Shown here piece after piece: positions 36,298 to 46,793 of a DNA stretch of 64,000 nucleotides. The notes beneath the pieces were generated by a model. It saw only the letters and a program-made list of their open reading frames with translations, was not told the DNA's origin and made no database searches. Made by a program: the position numbers and the translations under genes. Source of the stretch: Agrocybe praecox (lineage: Eukaryota > Basidiomycota > Agaricomycetes > Agaricales > Agrocybaceae); NCBI GenBank assembly GCA_964017145.1, contig OZ024851.1, positions 2,666,001-2,730,000 of the forward strand. Reading direction: 5' to 3'. The stretch's first letter is position 1, and each line of letters opens with the position of its first letter.

Positions 36298-37646
36298 TCA
36301 TGAGTCTGCGCCCTGGGTAAAACCCGCTTCGTCACTGTCTCTATCCCCAGATTGAAATTGGGACTTGAGTTGATTAGCTCGACGGGGATCACGATTCTTG
36401 CGGTTTTGCTTTGACTGGAATCTGGCAGGTGATCGTGACCTAGCTCTCTTCCTTGAACTTTGCCCGTAAGATGGGGACGGAGATCTTGATGCTCCCTCAA
36501 AATTCCTTGAGAAATTTCGCGATCGTTTGCGAGGTGATCTCAGGTCCAGCATAGCTTGGAAAGAAGATGTGGCTTCATTCATCTAGTGGTGGAATAGCGC
36601 AGCATAGCAGTAGCATAGCATAGTAATTGGACGATATGACAATTCAATGTAGCATCGCATAGCAATAAAGTGTTCATAAACGAAAAGAAAAAAGGAAGAT
36701 ATTTCGTCAGCACTTTGTACGCAAATTGTGTAACATAAAATATAAAATAGCGTACCTCGCGAAGAGATTTCTCTCGGACACCATCCCCAACTTCGGTATG
36801 TAGCTTATCCATCAGATCATCATTGATTAACTGGATGTTGAATCCTTCGCCCTGTTTCAATGCGTCAAACCACTCTCGCCTGACTCTATTTTGGTAAAGT
36901 AAGACTGTCTGATTTCCGTGGGGCCGCAACCGTATAGGGTGACTCTCCAATCGCAGAAAAAAGGCGGCCAAGGATGTAACATGTTCTTGTGGCCATACCC
37001 CGGATGCTGACATATAGTGAACCATCAAGTTTTTGGCCACGGACAACTCTTCCCATTCCAGCAGGTGGTCCATCCTAACGTTCTTGGATGCCTTCAATGA
37101 CGAGGAAGGACGCAGAGCAACAACGCCGTCATCATTTTTGGCGAGCGTGAAGGTGTCTTGCGACGTGGCTTTTCCGTGTTCTGCCTGGGCTTCTTGACAT
37201 CCCCGAAGAGTGAAATAGTCGAGTTCGACGTATTCGAGCTGCTGGATTCTATTCAGCGCATACGCAGCTGGTCTGGGTGCAATCCATGAGTCGACCCTCT
37301 TCGTAGGATCGAATGCCTTGAGCTTCGGTTTCTTCTTTTCTAGCTCTCGCCTTTCTAATTCAGCCTCCTTCTCCTCCTCTTCTTGCTTTTTCCTTTCCTC
37401 CTCTCGAGCCTCCTGGGCAGCCTCCTCCTCCGCAATTTGATCGATGCGCACTTGTTCGTTCCATTGCACAATTTTACGTTCGTTGGATTGCTTCCAAGCG
37501 TCCTTTAACTTATCAATAGCACCCTCGTTGGTCAGAGGGATGTCGCCGATATGTGCCGAAATCAGTGACAGCCTTATGGGGCTCCACTCGTCTTCCTCGT
37601 AGTTCGGACAAATCGCCTTCGTGGGGTCTTCAGTTAAGCGAGGCAT
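36298..37646 (-). CDS. DIRS gag-like protein, spliced
   Basis: The first unit of the element. The ATG at 37646 (MPRLTEDPTKAICPNYEEDE) opens a 297-codon exon with a long charged helix (EEAAQEAREEERKKQEEEEK), then AFFLRLESHPIRLRPHGNQT and QNRVRREWFDALKQG. A candidate intron (36583-36755, GTACGC...CACTAG, 173 bases) ends the exon in phase zero. The second exon (36298-36582) adds 94 residues rich in Arg and Ser (RSPRKRSRNFSRNF, RKRARSRSPARF) that could bind nucleic acid in place of a zinc knuckle. The total is 391 residues. Without splicing the frame would end at 36579. Assignment as gag rests on position and composition. Confidence 0.7.
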
Positions 37647-38230
37647 AGGAGTCGTTAAGTATCCACTTTGTGCTCGTAGGCAGAAAGATTTTAGCCAGTT
37701 GAATTTTAATGAATGAGCAGTGTGCTTGAAGCTTGAAGAACTTCGACGCGCTGAGAACTGTGACGAGCAAAGACCACGAACGATGATGGTGGTATGAGAA
37801 AGGAAAAGACACGTGCCCCATCATTCGTTCTCGCAAAGACTATATTCTAGACTGTCACTCATTTCATTCATTCTATTTTAGAATCGCAACATTTGTCGCG
37901 CCGAATTTGTCTGTATATTCTTTTCAGTATTTTTTCAAGCCTGTATATGTTCATAGAAATACACTGCATGTCTTTTGGGGTGAGTTTTCGTGCTTTTTTG
38001 CTTTTTTGCAGGTGTTTTGCTGCTCTTTCCCCCCATTTTGATTGAAGCTCCATTTCAACTGCTGTTGTTTGAGTCAATTTTCTCCTGTTTTGTGTCTGTT
38101 GGGTAGCACAGCCGGAACATCGAGAGTGTCCTTTTTTAAGCTTTAACATCTTGATAATAGTAGCAGGTGCTCCTGCAATGTAAGTAAATAAGATATGTGA
38201 TAATAATAATAAATGACAAAAACAAAAGCA

Positions 38231-38370
38231 GTGTCAGTCAACTCTATTTGGAGACGGAGATGTATATATGATTATTAAAGTATATGAGAATAAAAGATGT
38301 GTGTATCAGTCAGCTCCGTTTGGAGAGGGAAATGTATATATTTGTTAAATCATAAGATATGAAATATGTG
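38231..38370. repeat. Two-copy 70-bp tandem repeat
   Basis: Units 38231-38300 and 38301-38370 share the layout GTGT(AT)CAGTCA, then TTTGGAGA, then GGA(G/A)ATGTATATAT and a run of ATGA-type words. They have the same length and differ by scattered substitutions. Confidence 0.75.
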
Positions 38371-38903
38371 TGACTAAAGAAATGGGGGGTTGCGGAAGTC
38401 CAGGCGTTGGCGCACAGAAAAGGCGCGTCCGAGAGATCGCGTATCTGATCGAGGACGCGTCCCAAACGACTCGACTCAAAGAGAGCGCGTCACTGGGAGC
38501 CATCCGCCAAGGACTGAGTGGGAGCGAAAAAAAAAACCGACCCAAGACTGAAAAGAAAAGGAGTGGGTGGGTGGGAGCAAAAAAAGGGCTGCCAAGAACT
38601 CAGAGCAGCAGAGAGATATTTATTGAGAGAAATTCTTACATCAGGAGGCCGTCTAAAAGTAACAGCTGTTGAAAAACGAGAGAAACGAGGAAGAGCTGAA
38701 AATGTCCAGCACGTCGGATCTGACACATCTTATCTTATCGCGGAGAGAAGGGAGAGTAACTCCCGCGCTCTGGAGAGCCTACAACAAACGGTAATGTTCA
38801 TAATATTAAGGGAATTTTTAATGTAATACAACAGACCAAAAGTATAATGTACCCAAAGGTGGAATCTTTCTAATGAAAGGCGCCATATAATTATTAAAGA
38901 GAG

Positions 38904-39000
38904 GCGCGAAGCGCCAGCGGGGTCCAGGGGCGCAGCCCCGGCAAGCTGTTGACCAAGCGTAGCAGGAGGTGAGCGAAGCGAACCCTCCGACGCGTAGCGA
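38904..39000. repeat. Cluster of five GCGNAGC mini-hairpin heptamers
   Basis: GCGAAGC at 38906 and 38973, GCGCAGC at 38930, GCGTAGC at 38957 and 38992: five copies of GCGNAGC in 93 bases, several extended by flanking pairs (GGCGC-GAA-GCGCC, GGGGC-GCA-GCCCC). GCGNAGC DNA is known to fold into unusually stable hairpins with a three-base GNA loop. The role here is unknown; it may be the end of a repeat family. Confidence 0.8.
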
Positions 39001-39049
39001 CGGGTCAAAAAGCTTGTATGACTTGAGCAAAACCAGTTGCTGACTGACC

Positions 39050-42000
39050 ATGTTGCTTTATAATCAGAACTCAAGGATGACAGAACCTGACGAAGATTGG
39101 AAAAACGCCCTACGTGCAAGGACAGCCAGTGCTGTCAAATTTATGTATGAGTGATGCATAGTTGCCCCACATAAAGTATGCATCCACAAGGGCAACTGCC
39201 CAACTGCCCAAAGTGATGCATCAAGCCCTCTGGCTGGCCTATTGTGACCATTTGTGACTATAGTCATGTGTCTAATATTGATGGGATCAAAATCAATGCA
39301 CATGACTTTTTGCTTGCCTCTATTTACATGTTTGGGCTCCGTTCATATGTTTATATGGCCTCAAATACAAACAAATAATAAATAATGATGTCAGCAGGCA
39401 GGGGCAGGCCTGCTACAAAACAAACAAAGCCTTTGAGTGACATCACATCCAAACAACCTAATAAGGCAAGAGGACTTTGGACTTTGAGATTTTGCGATAA
39501 AGTCCTCTTGATACCATGATAGACGGGACTAATACATGACCAAATAAGATCAAATCTATTTTTAGAACACATCCATTTTTTGCTTTAGTCTATTTTTAGA
39601 ACAATTACGAATTTGCCAAATATGATGGAGTTATTTTTAGAACTGATCTATTTTTAGAACTCATTACATATTTACATGGTTTATGAAAATCTATTTTTAG
39701 AAATTTTTAACAAAAATAACTTTGGTGGCTGTGCACTAGATCACATGACTATACTGTGGCTATGCATCAGATCACATGACTTTCACATGACTACGCCCCT
39801 CTAGTCACTGTTGGTCACCCTGATGCATCACTTTGGGCAGTTGGGCAGTTGCCCCTGTGGATGCATACTTTATGTGGGGCAACTTAGGTTGGGTCATGCA
39901 TACATCTGCCAGTAACAGGTGGCAAGGACTGAGAACGACCTACGCTACATGATCGATGATGCAGACCGTGAACGCAATGTCGAGCTTGCCAAAACACCGT
40001 CGAATAGAAAGAACATCGAGAAGGCCCACGACGATGCATATGCTTGTATTCGAATACTCAAAATGGAGCAATACTATTACCACTTGACAAAAGAGCGTAA
40101 TTACCGCCGATGGATGGCTGGTATCCCTGTGGACCCCGAGTGGGAGGATATGTTCAAGAACGAGAGAGAGGAGTTTTTGATGTTGAATACGAGCGAACGA
40201 ATTCCTAGTGGTGCCTTCAAGATGGAGGAAGAAAGCGAAGCTGTGATGGTAGGTGATAAACTTCTCCTTAATATTAATGACTAAAAGGCTCATCAATATC
40301 AAGCTTAATTATACAGAGGGACAGGAGGCACAAATCATTGAAGAAGTCCTGGCGCGGGTCGCAGACGATGAAAAACGTCAGGAGGACGAAGCTATTGAAT
40401 TAATGAATGATTATGAAGTGTCTCGGATGGACTTCATCCAACAACAGATGTACCTCCTTCAACAGATCGCATACAACAAACACAAAGAGAAAACCACGAT
40501 GCAGCACGAGAATCGTGAACATGTTAACCGCGACAATTTGGGCACCTCATCAGGTGTAAGCTTGGCAAATCAAACAGGACGAGATTCAAATGGAGGGAGA
40601 GCAATTTAAGCGAGCACTGGCAGAAGAAGAGGCCAAAAACAGAGTCAAAGCTTTCGAGGATGACATAAAGAAGATGATGAGGGACGTGGGTGAATTAGAG
40701 TATGAAGCGAGCCAGAAACAAAAGGAGATCGTGTGGAAAGAGGCGGCTTTGAAGCAAATAGCGGAGAGCAATAGTAAACTCCAAGAGGAAGCAAAGAGGA
40801 TGGCCAACGACATCACAGAGAACCAACAAGGCCTCATACGTTTGGAAGAAGAAAAGGAAAGGATAACTCAGGAAATTGAGGGTCGAAACAAAGAGTTCGA
40901 TCGTCGCGAACAAGAGCTGGTGCAACGAGAGGCTGCGGTGGCTGAAGCAAAGAAAATGGAGGATGATATGAAAGTCAAAGAAGAGGAGGCCAAACGAAGT
41001 GCCAAAGCTCTGGACGACGATTTGACAAAGAGGGCCATCCTTATGGAGAACTTGGAGTCAGAACTAGTCCGAAAACATGACGAGATCAAACAGAAGGAGG
41101 AAGAGTTGAAGAAAATAGCGGAAAGCAATAGGAAGACACAAGAGGAAATTCTGGAGCAGAAATGGGCCTTAAACCATCGCGAGATGGACCTCCAGCGTCG
41201 GAAGGTAGAGATGAAGCAGAAGGAAGAAGGGGAGGAAACGAGCCAAGTTGCCTCTGCAAAAGAGAAGAAAGAAGACGAGGTCGAGAAGAAATGGGGGGCT
41301 CTTAAACGCAAGGAAAGGGGATTGCAGCAACAGGAAACGACTCTCCAAACAGAGAGGAATGCCACCGGACACAAAATTACGAAAGCGAAAGAAACATTGG
41401 ACAAGTTGAAGGAGCAAGCCGAGAAAATCTTACAACAAGCTCGAGATAAAGAGATTGGGATATGGGGCGTTGAACGCGAAGTAAAACAAAACGAAGGGAA
41501 AATCCAGGAGAGAGAAAAGGCCATTTCTCGCCGAGAAGCAGAATTACAAGCACGCGAGGTCGAATTGGCAAAGAAGTTTGAAGTCGTTAAGCAACGAATA
41601 AATGACTTCGTCCAATGCATTCCTGTACTACCCCAACAGGCTTTTGTTCTGGAGGATGGGGATGGTGGACGGTCGACCCTCCTGCATCGACGAAGCATGC
41701 AATCTATCTTGTCCTTTTCTACCATGTCTTCGATTGAAAGCACCAGCACCGTCGCGCCGCAGAAGTCCCAGTGGGAACTATACCGGGAGATGGCAAACCG
41801 AGAAGAGAACAACAGACCTGGTGGTAGCTCTGCGGCAAGCGAAGGCTCCATAAGCAACAGTAATTCGACTTTGGCCACAAATTCAACGTCCACATCCTCT
41901 ACGGCAACTATATATCGTAATCGACCCGCACGGATCCACAGTAATTCGATGAGTCCGGATGACTCGCATTCCCAATGTCAAGCGCCCAAGCTGCAGATTT

Positions 42001-42170
42001 GGATTCCTTCAAGTTTACCAGATATCAAACCATCATCCACAAACACCACTGCTCCGCGCCAATTTGGACGTGGATTGTCGTCGATACCCGCCAATGGTGT
42101 GCCTATACCCTCTCGACTGATGAGCGACCAAAGCTCAATAAGCGTCTGGAATTACGGTCGCCTAACTTGA
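39050..42170 (+). pseudogene. Coiled-coil protein gene interrupted by a hAT-like MITE (paralogue 1)
   Basis: The gene begins at or before the ATG at 39050 (MLLYNQNSRMTEPDEDWKNA) and reads ALRARTENDLRYM only if the insertion 39124-39929 is skipped. This matches SLHKRVEDDLRYM in the paralogue at 58031. It continues VELAKTPSNRKNIEK and RWMAGIPVDPEWED, then, after an intron at 40249-40318, a Glu/Lys-rich coiled coil of more than 400 residues. A second intron or a frame change lies near 40535-40590. The tail has MSSIESTSTVAPQKSQWELY and LQIWIPSSLPDIKPSS, also shared with the paralogue; the stop is at 42170. The N-terminal Ser-rich region of the paralogue is missing upstream. With the insertion the protein is probably not made intact. 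Function unknown; the composition suggests a cytoskeletal or scaffold role. Confidence 0.8.
39116..39929. mobile_element. hAT-like MITE with exact 8-bp target duplication
   Basis: GCAAGGAC occurs at 39116-39123 and again at 39922-39929, flanking 798 bp. Inside are 64-bp inverted repeats, 39160-39223 and 39821-39884, starting AGTTGCCCCACATAAAGTAT, with only one or two mismatches. The outer 36 bases match less well; the left one contains CAGTGCTG, the usual start of hAT ends. Eight-base duplications are typical of hAT elements. There is no transposase frame inside. Removing the insert plus one copy of GCAAGGAC rejoins the host coding frame exactly. Confidence 0.88.
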
Positions 42171-42507
42171 AGTTTCTCGTACTCATGAACTGCTTTCAAA
42201 TGTACCACCACCTGGTCTTGGCGTCGACCACAACAACTTTTGGTTGGATATACAGTCATTACCTAGTCAATGACCCATCTCGGTCAATGACCCAAACTCG
42301 TATTTTGAGCTCAAATATCAATCGATTTCTTAGATTTTTGTGCAATCTCTTCATTAAGTACCTATCTATGGTAATCCAGACAATCTAAGCTCCCCGCCTT
42401 TTACATCTTCCGATGTCCATGGATAGATCAGATTCTGAGGGATTTACCAATATTGTGAACAGGGTTGCCATACCCATGACATCAAATCTTTTCAGGCCAT
42501 TATTATT
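42171..42507. other. 3' flank of coiled-coil paralogue 1
   Basis: Non-coding. It contains GTCAATGACCC twice (about 42272 and 42294), preceded by CAGTCATTACCTA. The same run occurs in reverse orientation near 57112-57130, beyond the 14-kb element. Confidence 0.5.
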
Positions 42508-42514
42508 AAATAGG

Positions 42515-42753
42515 CACATAGAATAGTGTATATGTACCTAACCACTACGTAGTAGCTAAGGTGACATAATACCCGTAGTGTACGTGCGGAGCTGAGTCGG
42601 CCCATTACCTACATTATACCCATACTATACGGATCGGCCCAGATAGCTACATAATAACGTGGCATACGTCAGAGCGGATTCCGCTGGCTGGGCTTCCGCA
42701 GGTTCCCTCGTCCGGGATATGGTGGCTATTGGTATGGCATTCCCGGATTTTGA
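42515..42753 (+). repeat. Left 239-bp terminal inverted repeat of the KDZ element
   Basis: Starts CACATAGAATAG and runs to CCCGGATTTTGA. It matches the reverse complement of 56340-56578 at 237 of 239 positions; the two differences are in GGGATATGG/GGGATGTGG and GGCTATTGG/GGCAATTGG, both near the inner end. Confidence 0.95.
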
Positions 42754-42811
42754 GAGTCCGGAATCAACAGACACCAGCATAAGGCGCACAAAAAACAGTA
42801 AAATTCAACAA

Positions 42812-43875
42812 TTACAACATATCTAGAACACATTTAAGCAGGTATTCTCCCTCTGCCCATTCCCTATCAATCCTAGTGAAGACATCAAGATAATATGTTT
42901 CCATGCGAAGTTGATTTCTCCTGCCCTCTTTCATGATATTGAGCCTTGCATCGTATAGGTCAGCATCCCAGCGTTCCAAGTCCGGGTTTGCCAAAAAGTG
43001 AACTATGTAAAGGTTTTGTTCCGTAAAATTCTATGGAAATCAATCACATTAAACATAGTTAACAGAGTTAGGGGGGGGACGATACTCACGTAGTTGTATG
43101 CAAAGGAGGTATGGGAATCGCAGATAAATTTGTCCATAGAAAATAAAGTCGGATCTTGCTCTGCCTTGGAGAGAGGAGAACGCCCAGTATGGTTTACGTG
43201 TCGAGCATACTTTCGTGAAGCGTTAATTTGTGGGGAAAACATTTTGTTTCCCGTACATTCCATGTCGTGAGCAATCAAATCCTTCACTGATCGTTTGTGT
43301 GCCGGTATTGCCGGACTTTGTGCTTGGGCTTGGGGGATCGGCGAATGCAACGTTGCATCAATCTCAGCATCAGAGCCTGATAGTGAGAGGTCCTGTGGAA
43401 GGACGGCATAGTGATTGGATTTATGTTGATCATGAAGCGCCTCTTCGGATCGATGAGACGGGGATGTTTGGTTCATAAATGAACGACGTTGATTCGGCGG
43501 AGGTGACAGCAGATCTGCTACATAGTACCGACCTAGTCTGGGAATAGCGTTATCGCCGCTGACTGGTGTCGTAATGTCCGGAGATGGAGATAGCATCTCC
43601 GTGTAGTAACGACCTTGGGGTTTGCTAATCTCGGGGGACAGCGATGGGGTCTGATAGTACCTCCCACGTCGTGGCTTCAGAGGGGTGGAGACCACTGGCG
43701 ATGGAATATCCGGACTTCCCGCTTGATCAATCGCTACATCGTGAAGGATGTCGGCATTGTGCGATGCCTTTTTCCCCTTTCTTCGCTTTGATGTAGTCTT
43801 GGACACCGCTGTGTGCGATCCTGGGTCTGTCGCTCCAGATCTCTGGCTGTCGGTATTCTTCTTGGTTTTTTTCAT
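42812..43875 (-). CDS. KDZ element gene 1: unknown protein with GRYY repeats
   Basis: Two exons (43090-43875 and 42812-43030), joined in phase across a 59-base intron, encode 334 residues. The start at ATG 43875 (MKKTKKNTDSQRSGATDPG) was preferred over a TTG further up. The N-terminal third is basic and disordered (SKRRKGKKAS, a likely nuclear signal). Three tandem motifs follow: RRGRYYQTPSLSPEI, PQGRYYTEMLSPSPDI and RLGRYYVADLLSPPPN. The C-terminal quarter is a compact charged segment: NPDLERWDADLYDARLNIMK, then ETYYLDVFTRIDREWAEGEY. I do not recognise the family. The gene sits next to the left terminal repeat and diverges from gene 2. Given the position it may help transposition or regulation, but that is a guess. 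Confidence 0.8.
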
Positions 43876-44076
43876 GGGACTGTACTGGGTCAAGGGTAAA
43901 AGGTAAAATGAAAGCTTTAAAGCAAATTCAGATCAATCCGATAAGAGGCTATTTCCGGATATCACGTGCAATGTGATTGCGTTTAAACGGTCAAGTCGTA
44001 CTTACCGGCTATATTTGCTTTTAACCCCAATCTTGCTTGTTTCTCAATCGTTTCCCCCAATCTTTTATCCCTCAAC
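43876..44076. promoter_or_regulatory. Divergent promoter region between element genes 1 and 2
   Basis: The 201 bases between two divergent start codons must contain both promoters. A CACGTG box lies at 43963-43968 and a CTATATTTG TATA-like word at about 44011, some 65 bases before the gene 2 ATG, followed by a pyrimidine-rich leader. Confidence 0.5.
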
Positions 44077-46653
44077 ATGCAATCCAATTATATTGTCCAC
44101 AATCTCAAACCTCGTATCAAGGCTGCCTTTACCTCACAGGATGGGAATGCCGTTCCCCAACTGCAAAAGGACGTGTGTGAATACTTGTGGAAATGGAGCA
44201 TCACTCCATCTTGGAACGAAAATCAGTCAGAGGCCGAATTTTTCGCTATGGATCGCACCATTGTGAGTACTCAACTTGGCTACTTCATGTTTGTTTACTA
44301 ATGAATCAATGATTCTGCAGATCTTGCTCAATAGTGTACGCGTCAACACGGGATACGCAGAAGACGATATTTTCTCTTCATTGGTGGATGCCCTTACCAA
44401 GTGGGATGGCAAAAACCCAAACACCCCATACCCACCATCCTATGTCAGGAATTTTTTCAAATCCTGGGATGACGCACACCGACCGCCTTCTCCCAAGAGC
44501 CGCTACCTCAAACCCTACATACTCTCGGATGATGAAGAACCCATCCGACCGCCAGCCGCAGCCACCGGCAAAACTGTCACTTTCCGGGCGGCACCTTCCC
44601 TCGCCGAAACGCGTGCAGTTCCGAAGAAGAACTTAGTCGTCGAGCTAACTAGGAAAGATGCTCGCGCGACCAGTAAAGCGAAGCCTGTTCAGGACAATAC
44701 GGACGAGAATGTCCGTCGGGCAGGGGGAAAGCAGAGGGATCCGACTCAGGAGAAGGAAGCAAGGAAGAGGACAGCGCAGCCGGAAGAGATTACGCACAAG
44801 AAAGACGGAAAGGAAGACAGTGCACGGAAGAAACAAACACCAGCGGAGGACGTGCCACGCGCCAAGAGCGTGAACAAAGAAGACCGAGAACCTGCAGCAA
44901 AAAGGGTGGAAAAAGAGAAGATCATCGCGCGCGAGGCTGAGGCTAAGCCCAATAAACAGGTCTCGACCGGCAAGAAACCTCCGTCCACAAAGTCCGGGAA
45001 TGCCGGATCCCGCTCCAAGCAAGCAGAGTTGACATCGAGCGAAGACGAAGACGAGGATGACGAAGAAGAGGGAGGTGCTTCCGAAGAAGATGATGACGAG
45101 GAAGACGAAGATGACGAGGTGGATGCAAGCGAAGACGAAATCGACAAGTTCGTAGCCCGTTATTCCCGGACTAACAAGAAAGGGAGCAAGAAAGCTGGCA
45201 AAGGGAAAGCCGCTATTGCCGACGCTCGACATGGGAAGCAGAAAACAAGAATGAACTTAATGGGTGACCACAACGACAGCGACGTCGAAATGGCACCTCC
45301 GGATGTCACTGATGCAGAGTCGACGAAGAAAGACACCCGCAAAGGATCCACCAAAAGACCGGCAACTGCGCCAAAAGCCAAAAGTGTCCAGGCTCCAAGG
45401 CCAACGCCTCGCGCAGAGTCCATATTGGACATTCCGTGCAGTATCTGCCTCGTATACGGGACGTTGTGCACTTATTCAAACAAGGACACACCGCGTTCCA
45501 ACAAAGCAAGGTCTTCCTGTGACCAGTGCCTCGGCAAGAAAGCGAAGTGTAGTTTTGCAGTTCCATCCCTCCCTCCCTTCTTCAATCAAAAGGATATGTC
45601 TCCGGAGGTGCGCAAAAGTATTCCTCATCTCACAGCCTTGTTCACTGGCTCCACGGCGAGCATTCGAGTCTTGCGTAAGTTCTGCATCGATCATATGTTT
45701 TGTCATGGTTGACACTTTTTGCAGCGGACATCGAGGATGACATGCGCAAGATTGAAAGAGACGTACGCACCATGAACACGCGCATGGACACCATGGTGCA
45801 AGTTTTCCACAAGACAATCGTCGACCTTCATGAAAATCTGCTGGCAGAAATGCAGACAATGTACGAAGCACTTGTCGCCGACCTTAGCAACGCATGGAAT
45901 GGAAGTCCGCAAGTGCAGGCGCCGGCTGAGGAAAGGGACAGTGAAGAAGAAAAGTCGCAATCGCCGCGCGCTCGTTCTGAAGCCCCTGAAATCGACGATG
46001 AGGAAACGGGATTGCCCACATTGCCCATATCAGCTGCGGATGCAAGGAAAGCGGACGTCCATAGTGCAGAAGATGCGACGGCTAACATGCAAGTGGATAG
46101 TTCGGCATTGCCAGAAGGTCGGGGTCCACATCTGTCAACTCCGGACGCGACACCAATTGGACCGCTAATACCGGCAGGCGTCTCACCCCTTCCGTCAATT
46201 CCATCTGTTACTCCCAACAACTCGACCCTCCGACCACCTATTCCAACAGTTGATGTGTCATTGAATCCAACCCCATCTGCACCATCCCACATCAACTCTA
46301 TTTCACCTCCATCACTCAATGTCGTTGCTGCCACATCTTCTACGCTTGTCCCGCCTTCGTCTACATTAGCTGGCATTGCTCCAAGCAAGACCCGGCCCAC
46401 ACTCCCGACTTTATCAATAACACCGACCTCGCCCGCGGGATTGTCTACTTCTCTTCCCCCCTTAACACCGCTGCCCGAAGAATACGAGTCAGCCGATGAT
46501 ACACGCAGACGTTCCAAACGACGAAAGGTGGGTGATTCAGCAGCACCTAACAATGTCCCACGCCCAGCGAAGAAATTGAAGACTAAGAAAACGGTCAAGT
46601 CACCGGCCGTCGTTCCCGATGAAGATGCTCTGGACTCGGCAGCTCCTATGTAG
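44077..46653 (+). CDS. KDZ element gene 2: large nuclear protein with paired CX2CX6C cluster
   Basis: Three exons (44077-44262, 44321-45674, 45725-46653) join in phase to give 822 residues. The N-terminus (MQSNYIVHNLKPRIKAAFTS) includes a predicted globular segment through NFFKSWDDAH. A long acidic and basic low-complexity region follows (EDEDEDDEEEGGASEEDDDE). The centre holds CSICLVYGTLC, then 16 residues, then CDQCLGKKAKC. These two CX2CX6C blocks resemble a stretched fungal Zn2Cys6 cluster and could bind DNA. A coiled coil follows (MRKIERDVRTMNTRMDTMVQ), as in Zn2Cys6 dimerisers, then a Pro/Ser/Thr-rich tail and the basic nuclear signals RRRSKRRKVG and RPAKKLKTKKTVK. DNA binding, perhaps of the element's own ends, is inferred. 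Exact family not identified. Confidence 0.82.
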
Positions 46654-46793
46654 TTCTTAATTTCTTCGCCATGTATGATATAAAATATTGCGTCATATGT
46701 TATCTGCTTTTTGGATAATCTGGAGCATAAGCCAAAAAAGGTGGATTTGATTTGAATTTTAAGAGAGGCATATTGTTTACAAGTTAATGATAT

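Larger units (their letters stand above)
32858..37646 (-). mobile_element. DIRS-like retrotransposon (gag, RT-RNase H, tyrosine recombinase)
   Basis: Three coding units on the minus strand follow the order gag, reverse transcriptase-RNase H, tyrosine recombinase, which defines the DIRS order of retrotransposons. These use a tyrosine recombinase instead of an integrase. The coordinates cover only coding DNA. DIRS elements should end in inverted or split direct repeats; I compared about 400 bases on each side by eye and did not find convincing repeats, so the true ends are unknown. One in-frame stop in pol suggests this copy is defective, while the other two units are open. Confidence 0.88.
37647..39049. 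other. Non-coding stretch between DIRS element and coiled-coil pseudogene
   Basis: It holds a 93-codon minus frame (37868-38149, Lys/Arg-rich with a CSGC motif, ATG start) of unknown meaning that might be a transposon remnant, a two-copy 70-bp tandem repeat, and a cluster of mini-hairpin heptamers. Part of it may be the upstream terminal region of the DIRS element. Confidence 0.4.

Noticed and set aside
34010..36301. Upstream two-thirds of a 1,147-codon minus frame ending in the tyrosine recombinase
   Set aside because: It overlaps RT-RNase H in another frame and has no domain of its own; only the part after the ATG at 34009 carries recombinase motifs.
40868..41893. Long minus-strand open frame opposite the coiled-coil gene
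   Set aside because: Ser/Phe/Cys-rich shadow produced by Glu/Lys-rich codons on the other strand; no start, splice or domain support.
45828..46598. Minus-strand open frame opposite element gene 2
   Set aside because: It lies fully inside a phase-consistent plus-strand exon and has low-complexity composition.
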